Of a DNA stretch of 64,000 bases, positions 33,001 to 44,900 are shown piece by piece (position 1 is the first letter of the stretch; each line of letters starts with the position of its first letter). The stretch spans positions 2,498,316-2,562,315 of the forward strand of contig JAJEKV010000065.1 in assembly GCA_021234155.1 (NCBI GenBank). The letters run 5' to 3'. A program made the translations under genes and the position numbers. The notes under the pieces are model-generated. The model saw only the letters and a program-made list of their open reading frames with translations, made no database searches and was not told the DNA's origin. This stretch comes from Isoetes taiwanensis (Eukaryota > Streptophyta > Lycopodiopsida > Isoetales > Isoetaceae).

Positions 33001-33248
33001 ATGGATTGTGGAAGTGGAATCTGCTTTCGTTACCCTGAAGCATGCTTTCACCACAGCGCCAGTTCTTGCTCATGCAGATCCTTTGCGCCCATATGTTGTC
33101 GAAGCAGATGCTTCTGATTTTGCGCTTGGTGGGATCCTGTCACAGGAGGGGGACGACCATGAATTGCATCCAATTGCCTATCACTCACGGAAGTTTCAGG
33201 CTGCTGAAATCAACTATCCCATTTATGACAAGGAGCAGTGTTGTCAGG

Positions 33249-33420
33249 TACGTTTAGTACGGTACGGGTATTATATGTACTTAATGTATTAATACCGTAT
33301 GCATACCTCTCATTTAAAAAGTACTTTAAATACATTTTTTAGAATTATAAAATACTTATTAAGTACGTAAAATATGTACTTTACGTACAGTACGTTAAGT
33401 ACTTCCTGTAATTTCTTAGA
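33249..33420. repeat. GTAC/TACGTA-rich inverted-repeat cluster
   Basis: Immediately after the gypsy break, the sequence is dense in gtac and tacgta. It forms small hairpins: acgggtatta with taataccgt (33266-33300), and gtacgtaaa with tttacgtac (33364-33389). It could be a small MITE or a decayed fragment. No coding content. Confidence 0.45.
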
Positions 33421-35999
33421 ACTATTATTTCTTGTATTGCATTTGAAATAGTTGCAATAACAACTAGTATGAAGAGCTTCAAGTTTTAAATAATGAACCA
33501 TAATATATTAATCTAGAAGGTTAAGTATTTCTCAAAGTTTTCAATCCAAAATATGTCTATTTAAGAGTTATCAATCTTGTTAATTTGGGATTTTCTGGCA
33601 TGGTGGAAAATGTTTTTGGATTTGTTTTTTAATTGATTTCATAAGATTTCGTGGGTTTCCGGCGCCGGGAAATATTTTCGTCCTTCCAAAAATCGGGACA
33701 AGTTTTTATGGTATCATTTTGAAGTGCTTTTTGGTTTCGTGGGCAGTCTCATCCGCCTTGCTCCACGATTGGAAACTGCAAAGGTGTCGAATGATCCTAT
33801 ATCCATCCGACTTCAAGCATCTGCCACATAGAGTGTAGCTGACGATCCTCTGCAGACTAGATTTTAAGCTTTTAATCACTGCCAGAAGCAGAAGAAGACG
33901 CAGCGAAAGGGGAAAATTTCTAGCACTGTCGGATCATCTGCGGGAGAGCTTGCTACAGTGAAAATTTTCGATTTTCCAGAAATCTCGTTCCAAGAAGTTG
34001 TTTCATTTATGATTTTTGGGGTCCTTATGTTTTTGATGGCTTTTTATGGCAAAGAGAATCCATGCCACGATTTCTCAAGCCATGCAGGGATCGGTTCAGG
34101 GATCAGTTGATCAAAATAAATTTTGAAGGTGTGAAGCATTTAGGGTTTATGCTTCTTGAAGGTTGATTTGATTTTTGTTATATGCTTGCCAAGATTTCCA
34201 TTTATCACATGGAAGTGATGGTAGACATGCCATTGTAATTTTGCTAGGCCCATATGTATTGATTGTTTTCTAATTCTTTTTTGCAGGGCGGAGTGATAAG
34301 AGCACCAGCATTTTATAGGAACCGTTTGCAAGACAAGCTGCGGGTAATTTAAGAGGTATAGATAGTCCTCTTGGTGATTTTCACTTATAGTCTCTAGATT
34401 ACAATCTAGAATGTTCTTTGGATGCACTACATATAGAGAATTGTTCTAGACTTTCATGTTTAAATAATACTAGCTTGCTCTCCTTTGTGCTTTCACAAAG
34501 AAGACCAAAGTTTTTCCATGCATGCACGACACTTAATTGCAAGGATAGATCAATTGCGGTACTCTACCGTTTGGAGAAGTTCATTTGGAAAAAAAAAATG
34601 TGAGTTTAGGGAAAGTTTGAATTTTTACATTTAGGTGAATATGCGGATAGCGGGGCTTGATCAATCTCTGTTGTTGTGAAATTTGAATGTGCGGATAGTA
34701 GGCTCCTCGGAATTAATCTGCGTTTGTGAATTTAACATATTCACTTTTTAACTTATTTCTATTCATGGATGCACATCATTGGCGTTTTTGCTTGTTTTAC
34801 GTTTTGCGGTGCATCCTCCCATCTACAGCGACTAAAAGCTTACACAAAGCTGACCTATTTTCTTTATTCAAGTATCACGGAGTTTAGCTATGTAAGAGCA
34901 AAGAATTAGCAATGGCACCATGGCTTTTCATTAAAAGGTTAGTGTTCTTAATTTCTTTTGATGATATTTTCTTCTAGGTGCTTCTTTGGTTACATCAATC
35001 TAAGCGTATATGGTACTTGACATTGTTATGCCTTGGTCTAGCTTGCTCCAACAACTTTGCATGTCATATCGATGATGTATGCGTTACGCAAACATTTTGT
35101 TCATTTTGTTTTAGACATTTCAAGCATATTTTCTTTTGTTCTCATATGGCAATGACCTCTCGATCCTTTGAGATAGGGATTGAATTTTTTCCTTTCGAGA
35201 GGATGCATAGCATCTCAGCATGCATGCCATCATTCAAGGTCTATATGCCATTTGATTATGTTGCTAATGATTCGTGTCCCATGCTTCTAATCTAGATTGC
35301 TGATTGCTAGATTGCTATTCAATTGGCTACAACTTGCATTCATGTCCTCTTTATCTGAATGGCGGTTTATCTAATATTAACAATGAATGAATCATTGTAG
35401 TACTTGGTATTTTTAAATGCGTGCACCTACTTACTTTTCTACGATTATTTGGGAGTGGGAAGTTAGTTATTGGCCCACTTTCTTTTTGGTTTGACCGACT
35501 TTGAGAATTAAAGCATCTGCCCCGAGATGATGCTTTAGGCATCTTTATGTTTGCGAGTCATGATGATGGTTCTTATCATGAAGTTACGCATTTATGAAAT
35601 GTGCTGGATTTTGTAAAGATTTGTGATCGACTAGGTTAGTTTCATGGTGAAGTGAAAGCGCCAAGTAAAAGCATTGAATGATGTGTCTCAAGATGTAAAG
35701 AAGGAATCTACGGGTGGAAATGTAAGTTTGAGTTGTCATGGCATTTGATAACTAGAGATTGTATTGGTAATTATTTCTTTTGTTATTTAAGTTTGAGTTA
35801 TTAATTCCCAGGCTAAGGCCTCAAGAGCACCACTCTTCACTATCTGCAAGGTTTCCTTTACTGACTGTCCTGAAAGTGCCATTGGGGAACATGGTCACTA
35901 CCAGATTTAATCCATTTCAGAATTAATGGGCCTGACTCAAAATTTGAAAAGATTATTGCTTTGGAATCTTGAGAGGCATGCTAGCAGACAAGGAGTTAT
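33421..35999. other. Non-coding stretch, nothing recognised
   Basis: About 2.6 kb with no retroelement motif or gene family I can name. The open frame at 34978-35295 is hydrophobic and cysteine-rich in part, but has no start context or homology. Confidence 0.4.
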
Positions 36000-36233
36000 C
36001 TCAAGAAACAGTAAGTGTCTACCATTAAAGTCGAGAGTTGAAGAGCTCTGTTGGAGAATGCTATATAGGATGAAAAAGATAACTACAACAGTAGGTATAA
36101 GTGCCTAAACCAGAACTCTGAGAGAACCAACCAAAAGAAATTAGCACGACTATGGCTTATATATGCCATGTTATCAACATGATGACTCAGCATGCTTAGC
36201 CATCAAGACACATGCAATATGAAATGTTATGAC
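36000..36233 (-). mobile_element. Ty1-copia LTR remnant, minus strand
   Basis: Read on the minus strand, the LTR starts TGTCATAAC at 36233, just after an AAGGGGGA purine tract, and carries ATGGCATATATAAGCCATAG, nearly the same promoter text as the copia LTR at 20910-20932. The U5 end on the left is not defined. A few hundred bases of related internal sequence may remain to the right. Confidence 0.55.
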
Positions 36234-37776
36234 ATCCCCCTTGACGATTAGCATGGCTAAAAACGAACAGAGATGAGAAAAACGAACATTAAAACTTATT
36301 ATCCCTCTTGAGAAGTAAGATGAGGTACAACATGTATCAAGATTAAACTCACCCCTCTTTATTCTATGTGATTCACCAAGTGCTTACATCTTAAATCCAG
36401 CATCAAATAACCCAGTGTCTGCTGAAGAAAGGAAACCAAGCTGAAGTTTAGGTACCTCCTTGGTGTCACTCTTTGGCAACAACAAATAAATCTCTCTCTG
36501 TTTTAGAAGTTGTGATGATGTATCAAAATGTATAGGCCAAACTGGTGAATGCAGGCCACAGCCCAAGGTCATAGTGCAATCTATGGATATTTGGATGTGT
36601 TTGGCTAATCTCTGTAAGTCTCCTTAGTTTTGTCCCTTGGTTTCCCCTTTCCAATGACATGGGACTTTGTCTCTTTCAGAAGCGTTTTGCATAGCTCATT
36701 TGGCACTACAAGCAATGCGACTCTAGAGGTGAGAACTTAATTGTTGTCACTTTCTGGACAGATGTTTAACATAGCGTTGTTTGTCATATCATTTTAAGTG
36801 CCTACTGCAATTTCTGTGCAAAATATCTTCTGGCAATAAACCATCAGATATACACTATAGACCATTGACTATTACATTTTTGAATCTGTAGGATAAACTA
36901 TAGTTGTTTAGGAGTGTACTTCCCCTACTTGAAGCTTCCAAGCATATCCTTGCCAAATCATTAACATGCACATAGAGCTAAGTGGGTTGGTTATTGTAAA
37001 TTCTCCACATTTAACATATGTAAGATAGCGTGGGTATGCTGGACTAGATTCAACTAGTCCCTAGAGCTACTTGACCTGTCAAGATAAGATCTAGGTCCAA
37101 GCTTTGGAATATCACTTCAGATCTACAATTTGTAGCTTATTGCATTAGTTTATAAATGTACATCGTCACACACAAGCTTCAGTTGGAGCTCCAGAAGCAT
37201 TATAAAGCCTGAGTTTAAAAGAGGCAAACTGTCTGCAGCTGAACATCCTTATTTTACATGGATGATTTTCCTTGCAGATCTAGCAAACCTTCAAGACTTG
37301 ACTGAATTATTATTTCTTCTTTGATAAACTTTTTTTTAGCACATGTGTACTAGCTTTAGCCTATCCTGCAAAGTGGAAGGACATACCAACTGTAAAAAAT
37401 TCCACAAAGAGAAAGGACAATTTTTACTTTGCTACCTTCTGCTTCATAGAGTAAGCCAAGGAGCATGCTTAAAGATGTGCCACGTGACTTCTGAATGGTT
37501 GACATCATGGATCCATGTTAATCATTACTCAAAGCCAGTCAACAAAAGAGTAGTTGTAGACTTAAAGGTAGTCAATAAAAGAGTAGTTGTACATATTTTA
37601 GTCTTCCAATACTGATGTTTCTAGACGCAATATTGGTTGCAAAAGTTGGATGTATGCTCATTTGCAAACATTGTGAATTTTTGCAAGCTTCATTAATGTG
37701 TTACCTAATCATTTCTCTTGCATGGAATTCGAAGGGAAGCCGCTCCATGATGAAATCGACATTAATCTATTGTTGT
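36234..37776. other. Non-coding stretch, nothing recognised
   Basis: No gene or element motif was recognised. A short near-repeat (aaaagagtagttgta) occurs at about 37544 and 37577. Confidence 0.4.
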
Positions 37777-38075
37777 TAGCCTTAAATTGAAGGTGTACCT
37801 AGCTGATTCAGGCAAATTAAGATAGGTGGGCAGATATGTCTAGGAAAATCAAGACAACCGTGCAGATCATATTGTACAGTTCTTTATATTGCATAATGAA
37901 GGTAATTGTAGCCTTAAGTTGAAGGTGTATCTAGCTAACTCAGCCAAATTAAGACAAGTGGATACATATGTCCAGGCAAATTAAGACAGGCGTGCAGATC
38001 ATACTGTATAGTTTTTCATATTGCATAATGAGGGTAACTGTACAATTTTTCATATTGCATAATGAAAGTAACTAA
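37777..38075. repeat. Tandem repeat, 132-bp period, two copies plus partial third
   Basis: Unit starts tagccttaaattgaaggtgta (37777) and tagccttaagttgaaggtgta (37909). Both end with atattgcataatga.ggtaa. A partial third copy of the unit's end lies at 38039-38075. The copies are diverged, so the duplication is old. No coding content. Confidence 0.75.
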
Positions 38076-38331
38076 ATCGTAAGTGTAGGTGGTCTACTAG
38101 GCGCATGCATGAAGAAAAATATTTCAGAATGTGTCCTCAGACCTTAAGTGCATGACTCTTAAGGCTTGAGCATTTTGCAAGGAAACTCGGCCGAACATAT
38201 TTTGATTTCCTTCAAGGTTTGCAGTTTCAACAAGTTATGGACATGGACCAAAAGGTTTTTACATGGGGATAAATGCATGCATGTCCTTGGATGTATCATT
38301 AGATTTTAGAAGCTATAAGCATGCATTATTT

Positions 38332-38920
38332 GTGCCATAGCCATGCTGTCAACATTTAGGACAATCCAAAATATCAAACTTACCCTTCAGAGACAATTTA
38401 AGAAGGATTCAAAACCACAAATTATACATAGTCAGGGATGCATTTTAATGAAAATAATTAGTTATTTATTGAGCAAAGAACAACTTATAGGCTTCAAAGT
38501 TAGATGGTTTGGTTGCATCTTCTTTGTGCAAAATTTTGGTTGCATAACTTTTAATCTAAGTTTGTGGATGAATTTTTCTTTTGACATTTTAGTCTTTAAA
38601 ACCTGTAAGTAACTATTATCTATGCCATAGCCATGCTGCCAACGTTTGGGACAATCCAAAATATCTGCCAACGTTTGGGACAATCCAAAATATCAAACTT
38701 ACCCTTCAGAGAGAATCCAGGGAGGATTCAAAACCACAAAGTACACATAATCAGGGATGCACTTTGATGAACTCAACAATTAGCCATTTGTTGAGCAAAG
38801 AATACTTCTAGGCTTCAAAGTTTGATGGTTTGATTGCATATTCTTAGTATATATATTCTCCGTACAAATTCTAATCTAAGTTTGTGGATGAAATTTTACT
38901 TTTAACATTTGCAATTTGTA
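38332..38920. repeat. Tandem repeat, about 291-bp period, with nested 29-bp duplication
   Basis: Unit 1 starts at 38332 and unit 2 at 38623 (tgccatagccatgctg). They share caaacttacccttcagaga and tctaagtttgtggatga. Within unit 2, 29 bases (38636-38664) are repeated perfectly and adjacently at 38665-38693, a more recent event. Confidence 0.75.
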
Positions 38921-38942
38921 GATAAAACTTAACACTTATACG

Positions 38943-39440
38943 TGCAGCTTCGGTGGAAAGTACCACGCGGGCTTTTGCAATAACAAGAAAAACTAAAAAC
39001 TAAAGAACAGAAAGAATGAAAAATAACAACGAGAGAGAATAAGTGAAAGTCTTGAATGATCACTGAGAATACATGAAATCTTTAGAGAGGAGTTGAGACA
39101 ACAAAAATGTCAGGACTTGTCTAAACTTCTAAGTATAAACTTCTGATATATATAGTATAGTGCCCTATGGCCCAAAATTGCAAAAAGATTGCCATTTCAA
39201 ATTCTTCGATTACCTAATCCCCAAAATCTCTGCTAACCATGTGGGTAATACTGTTATGACATAACTGCCGTGATTTATGGCATTAAAGACTTATGGGTCG
39301 TACATCCCTTATGTCGTGGGCTCTCTTGTTCTCTTCTTCTTAGTTGGCATGGTCTTGGCTCCTGACATGGATGATTGGCCTTTGCCTTTAGGCTTCTTTG
39401 TATACCTTAGAAATTGTCATGCCTTTGGGGCGGGACTAAC
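38943..39440 (-). mobile_element. 3' LTR of minus-strand gypsy element
   Basis: On the minus strand it begins at the purine tract (39441-39476) and ends in GCTGCA at 38943. It contains a TATA-like ACTATATATAT at about 39147-39157. The phrase CTTGTTATTGCAAAAGCCC near its end recurs in the short 5' LTR scrap at 48147-48186, which supports LTR identity. Length is about 500 bases. Confidence 0.65.
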
Positions 39441-39476
39441 CCCCCTCCCCCTATCCCCTATCCCCCAAAACCAAAG

Positions 39477-41880
39477 AACACTCGAGGAAAGAAAAGCGGT
39501 ATTGTCTCCGTGGGAAAAAATTGTCAATTTCATCAAAGATCGTCTTGGCGCCCTATGTGATCTCGACTTGATTATGACATCCAAAGAACCGGGCCGACAT
39601 TGTTGGGTAGCGTCCGGCATGGCTTTGTCCGGCGGGCATGGCGCTGATTAGGAACCCAGTTTGCACTATTTCTTCGAGGGCTTGGTGAGCAGCAGTGGGT
39701 ACAAACTGGCATTCCATAAGCAAAAGAGTCTCCCGACCGAAGGCACTGACACTAGCATTAGGATTGCAGTGGAAAATTGGTCGCCTAAGATTCGGGGAGC
39801 TTGTGAGGTTGCAACATAGAGCAGCATAGAAGCCGGTTTGCTTATGAATAGAAGGATCCGGAGAAGTGGCTACCTTTATCAAAAATTATATCAAGCCAGC
39901 TACTGCATTTGTAGAAGTCTTCCACGACTTGTCATTTGGAATGTATACCAATTATTGGTAGTATCCAAGTTATCTGTATCCTTCCATGCATGTCTGCAGA
40001 CAAAGCATGGATCCCAGTGGAGATCTACTTTGATATGCGTGGGAGTCCATTCAGCATGTGCAGCCAAAGTGTGTGTCCAAAAGGAAGAACGTCAGTCCGT
40101 GGTCATATACTCAACGCCGTGGAGGAGCACCTTTCAATGCATAAGGACTAGGATGAGGCAATGGATGCATGCGCTCATTCTGAGATTGAGCGCAAAATTC
40201 TTCAAATAGAGTTGGATCCAACTATTTGCAAAGTGTCTCCCAGTGTTGTGATGGCATCAAGGTCTCGAGAGGGAACGATTCCTAGTCAATTGGAATGACC
40301 TGATTGTCTAGATATGTGTGGAGGCTGCTTAGAGTACCGACACGCTGTAAAAATAACTGCACATAATGCATTTGAGCATATTGAAGAGCCTCGTGAGCTC
40401 AGAGTGTGAGGTATGAATGAAGCTCCGGCATATATTCTTTCTGAAATGAAAAAGTGAAAGTCAGATCAGAGAGGTATTTGTTATCCTTCTCCAGTTACAA
40501 AACAACAGACTCATTACCCGTGAACGCGTCAGAATGGCCTTCAAAAAGTTTTGCTTGAGAATAAGCAAGATAAAAATCATGGAGTATATAAGACATAGAT
40601 TGAACAGTGCAAAAAATAAAGAACTGTAGATCCTCAAAAGGTAGCAACTGGAAGTTAACCAAGGCGCACAAGACGCCTCTTTCTTTTTTGGTGCGACTAG
40701 GCCAGAGTCGCGAAAAATCATTGACATTAATGAATCTTCTACCGAGCCAAAGGCACTGAGCCATCTGATGAGGAAAAGATGATGTCGTGCTTTGACATAG
40801 TCTATGTATCCCAGAGGAAGTGGATAATCTTGACTAATATGAGACGTCAGAACAGTATAACTTTCTGTGTTGATGCGAGCATCTTTCGTAGACTGTTCAG
40901 GTTGGTGAAGTTGGTATCTCAGGTCCTGAATTTGATTTGTCTTTTCGTCAACGAGGCGCTTGAGTTCTTTGATCTTCTTGTGCGTGATGAGAGGGAGAGG
41001 CACACATAGAGACTTGAAGTTAGAGACTAGTGATTTCGGAATCATCAACGATTTTTTGCTTTACCGAGTTGTGCAACTGAGTTTCTAGAGACTTGACCTG
41101 GACGTGTGCTGTAGTCAAAAGGCCTTCAAGCTCAATGATACGAAGTTGAGACTGTGTTATAGCACGCTGTTGAGTCTAAAATTCTTTTTGAAGACTCTAA
41201 TAAAGGGTCAAAACATCCTAGAAGGCTTGATCCTTGGCCTTGAGTTGCTCTGTGAGAGTGTCAATTTGAGTGTGGAGTGGAGCTTAAAGATTTTCCAATT
41301 GGATGCTTCTTGGACACTTTTGAATGACTCTCTGGTAGTCAAGAGATCATTGTGTCTTTATTGGAGTTGGTTTTCTAGATTAGTTATCTGAGCTTGAAGA
41401 TCATGGAGGTCACGCTTTAAGGCATCCATGGAATCTAAATGATCCTTGATACCATTCATGAGCTTATTTGAGATTCTTGTAGCTAGAGAATACACCCAGC
41501 AATCTGCTGCTCATACTCATACAATGTCTGCCGAGATGGCTGAGGTGCCTGAGAGTGATGGACATGAGGTCCAGCCTCAGCCGAATGATGAGACGAAGAG
41601 GTGAAAATTAGGAAGCCTGAACTTCTTCCTAAACAACATTGATGTTATATGGTTGTGAAGTCTCTTCCATAAGTTCTCTGTTAGATGTGATCTTAGAAGG
41701 GACCTTACTACAGGCATGTGAGAGAGGGAGGGAGGGAGACGTTCTTTGATACGTGGAAATTGTACTTCGAACTGGAAGGTATTGGTTGATGAGAGCTCTA
41801 AAATGAGCACCCATCGCAGAATCAGGACTAGAGCCTGAAGCTTTCCGAAGGTGCTTAAGTTCTTCCAACATGTGTTGCAT
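39477..41880 (-). pseudogene. Extra downstream ORF of gypsy element (coiled coil)
   Basis: Longest open piece is 40461-41048 (195 codons), with the heptad segment KIKELKRLVDEKTNQIQDLR near its start. Further upstream in broken frames it reads YEYEQQIAGC and ALKRDLHDLQAQITNLENQL (near 41530-41360). Another open piece at 41629-41898 starts within HMLEELKHLRKA. The homologous left-edge region (1904-4080) has the same coiled-coil text on the same strand relative to its LTR, which shows the ORF belongs to the element. It sits after integrase, in the same direction as pol. It resembles in position, but not recognisably in sequence, the env-like or additional ORFs of some plant gypsy lineages. Function unknown. 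Confidence 0.55.
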
Positions 41881-43330
41881 TAAAAGCTGAGAGGCCAATC
41901 AACAGAATTATCTGAATGGATAGCTATAATGGCTATGTTGAAGAAATATTTGTTGATATGCATGTTCTTGACAGAGTATCCAAAAAACTTTCGCCATGTT
42001 GTTAGAGGAGGACTATCATTCTTGCGAAATTGTTTAAGACGAAAGCCATTAACTAAGGATGGAAGTGGAGTACCATCCAACTCGACAAGTTGAAAAACGT
42101 TAGGGTGGACGGCCTTTGTAACTTCATAAGGTCCTAACCATCGGAATTTGAGTTTCCCATGATGATGCGTATATCTGGAGTCATAAAATAGAATGAAATC
42201 ATCTTCCTTGAACTCTTTTGTTTTAATTTTGTGATCATGGCATGATTTCGTAACTGGTGTCCAACAAGGACACAGAGATAAGCGTCTTTGCAAATTTCAT
42301 GAAGTTGTTGAAGTTGATAAACACATTCTCAGAGAGCAGCAGGAGGATTAGGCATAGTAGCCAATTGAAATCTGAGTGTTAGTAAAATATATTCAAAAGG
42401 GTTCTTGATCATAAACAAGTTTGAAGGGTATTTGGCCCGTAGCAATTTTGTAGGTAGTGTTATAGGCCCATAATACAGTCGGTAGTTTTTCATGCCAATC
42501 TTTTCTAGAAGCGTCACAAAATTTTTTTTTTTGAAGAACTGTGTCAGCAATATATTAAAAGAATGGTAATGTTACAAAGCAAGTGAGGAGGAAGGAGAAC
42601 TGCCCCAAAGAGACAGTGATACCTCGACACTCCACAACAACTGCAACTCTACTGCTGTACAAACTGGCCATCGCCATCTACCACACCCAAGAAGTCCCGC
42701 CAAATGGAAAACTTCCGCTCTACTAATCCCGGGAACACCAAAAAGCTTTGAAATAGCTTGTACCTGAGAAGCGTCACAAATTTTCTTGAGAATAGAGATC
42801 AATATTTTGTTGGTGCTTTATGCAAGGCCATTGCCTTAAGGATAGTAAGACGTGCTTTTTCTGTGATGGATGTGAAGATAGTTAGTGAGCACACAAAATG
42901 AACACCACGATCACAAACAAGTTCCATGGGACACCCAAAACGGGTGATGATATGTGTATAGAGAATCCTGATCGTGCTGGCTGTAGTGTTATCTGGTAAA
43001 GCACAAGCTTCTGCCTACTTAGTGGCATAGTTCGTGAAGACGAGAATATAGCGTGGCTGGCTATGGGTAGTGGGTAGACCCACGGAACCAATAAAATCCA
43101 TTCCCCATTTACTAAAGGGAACTGGCGTGGCCACCGAGGTTAATGGTAAGGCATCATGAGCAGTGGGTCGATCCAAACATTGACAAACATCACAAGTATG
43201 GGTGTGAGCCTGAGCATCTTTGAAAAGTGTGGGCCAATAATAGCCGGCGAGAAGGATTGTTCGCGTCATGGCATCGCCATCGAAATGGCCACTCCGCAAC
43301 CCTTCATGTGCTTGTTGAACAATGCTTGAA
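41880..43330 (-). pseudogene. Gypsy integrase, broken
   Basis: 43015-43299 reads HFDGDAMTRTILLAGYYWP, then CDVCQCLDR (HHCC zinc part) and WGMDFIGSVG (first acidic residue of the catalytic triad). 41880-42293 is the C-terminal part: FKEDDFILFYDSRYTHHHGK and KFRWLGPYEVTKA, a typical integrase C-terminal fold (GPY motif). Between them lies a LINE insertion (42521-42766). Confidence 0.7.
42507..42780 (-). mobile_element. Short L1 3'-end insertion with 14-bp target duplication
   Basis: Direct repeats agaagcgtcacaaa at 42507-42520 and 42767-42780 flank 246 bases that end, on the minus strand, in poly(A) (T run 42522-42532) after CAGTTCTTC. The same TTC-A(n) ending closes the other LINE copies in the window. 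This is target-primed reverse transcription of a severely 5'-truncated LINE or a LINE-mobilised SINE into gypsy integrase. Confidence 0.75.
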
Positions 43331-44011
43331 ATCTTACAGGGAAGAACACACCATCATAAAATCATATCTTTACCTCTTTTGTACATATGGCCAGTAACCA
43401 TGATGCAGTTATGAGCTTCACGAAAAAACTGTTAGTGTTGGTGATGCTGGCGTTTAGGAGAGAGCGTGGGGTATGTTGGGCAGAGCGTTCCTGTTAATAA
43501 GTACTATTAGTAATCATGGAACCAATGGCATGGTAGTGACTAGGAAAAATTGAGCATCTTGAAAGCAGAAATACCCGAGAATGGATCATCCGTGTGAATG
43601 CGTGAGAGATAGTCTGGGACCGTTATGAGACTTCCTAGTTTGAGAATAACCTCAAAAGGAGCAAACTCCTAGAGAATGAGAACCCAATATGCTATATGTC
43701 CCATGGGCAGGGTTTTGTTGATCAAGTATATAAGTCTGATGGTCGACAAAAAACTTGATTGTGCTACCCAAGAGACAATGGCGGAAGCGTTGAACACAAA
43801 AAACGAGACTTAGAGCTTCACGCTCCGTGGCAGAATAATTTCATTCCGCGGGATTAAGCTTTTTACTAGCAAACGGATGGAGTTGTCCTATGAGGTCCAT
43901 CTTCTTAGGAGAGGACAACGCCAATCCCAAAGGCAGAGACATCCGCGTGAACATGAAGGGGTTTATCCCATTGAGGAGGTACAAGAACCGGAGCCTGAGT
44001 GAGTAAAACTT

Positions 44012-44900
44012 TTAACTATTGAAAGGCCATCTCTGCAGGGGAGTTTCAAGCTCAATTTGCTTCGTCCCATGTGAGTTTATGGATAGGATCAGCTTTCTTA
44101 GCAAATCCAAGGTTAAAAATAGCATAGTAATTGATTTTACCAAGAAAAGACCTAGTCCCCTTGATATTAGCCGGAGGCTTGGCTTGCAGAACACAGCTGA
44201 TTTTTGCTGGGTCCATAGTGCTACCTTGCTTGTTGACCACATGCCCAAGAAGGACACCAAAAGTGACACAAAAAGTGCACTTTTCAGGGTTGAGACTGAT
44301 GCCAGATTCATCATATTTTTGAAAAACAAGCTCTAGTTTAGAAAGATGATCCTCTTCTGTGATGTAAGCTGAGAAGTCATCTTGAAAAACTTAAAGAATG
44401 GCATTTTCTTTCATGAAATTTTGAAAGACATAAAGCATAATGCGTTGAAAAATAGAGGGTGAATTTCAGAGACCGAAGGGGACAACTTAGAAGGCAAAGG
44501 TGCTCCATAACGTGTTGAATGTGGTTTTCAATTGATCTTCAGAGCTAATAGAGATCTAATTGTAGCCTGAAAAGCCATCTATAAAGGAAATACATTTCAT
44601 GGCCTGCAACTTCTTCCAGAACTTGATCCGTGAAAGGTAATGGAAAATGATCCCGCTCCGTAGTTTGATTTAATTTTCTATAATCCACGCAAATATGAAT
44701 CTTACCATTGTGTTTGAGAGCAACATTCAGAACGTTTTACTTCATAAATGAGATCGGCAATTAGAAGTTTATTGATTTTAGCTTTGATGCAGTCGCGGTA
44801 ATTTGGATTGAGCCTATATTGTCATTGCTAGATGGGGCGGGAGTCGGATTTGGTTGGAATAGTGAGCTCGCCTAATTCTTTCCTGATACCACGTAAATCT
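44012..44900 (-). pseudogene. Gypsy reverse transcriptase, broken
   Basis: 44012-44329 reads SLNPEKCTFCVTFGVLLGHV in shifted frames, then KQGSTMDPAKISCVLQAKPP and RSFLGKINYYAIF, the connection region of RT and RNase H. Upstream (44340-44900) only fragments survive. The frame is shifted several times. Confidence 0.6.

Larger units (their letters stand above)
29890..33248 (+). mobile_element. Ty3/gypsy chromovirus-like remnant, Tcn1-type RT, truncated in RNase H
   Basis: Putative LTR and leader lie at 29890-30230. A coiled-coil gag start is at 30292 (LLQQIQQLVQVCQQLQLDNK). A heavily shifted gag/linker has low-complexity Ala-Pro-Val coding at 31790-31960 (APAPVLAPVLSAPIL). RT begins near 32300: [29 protein letters not shown] (32463 on), [19 protein letters not shown] (32650-32710) and EKCQFE. 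RNase H is at 32792-33250 (GFANFYRRFIRDYSEI, VEADASDFALGGILSQ), with breaks. The sequence stops abruptly at QCCQ (33248). Integrase is absent. The [11 protein letters not shown] form of RT is typical of fungal, vertebrate and Tcn1-type chromoviruses; seed-plant ones usually have DLRSGYHQ. That comparison is from memory. Confidence 0.7.

Noticed and set aside
38636-38693. CRISPR-like repeat
   Set aside because: Only two adjacent copies with no spacers, in a plant nuclear genome; simple tandem duplication.
39277-39651. 124-codon + strand gene
   Set aside because: Lies across the gypsy LTR and purine tract, antisense to the element; no homology.
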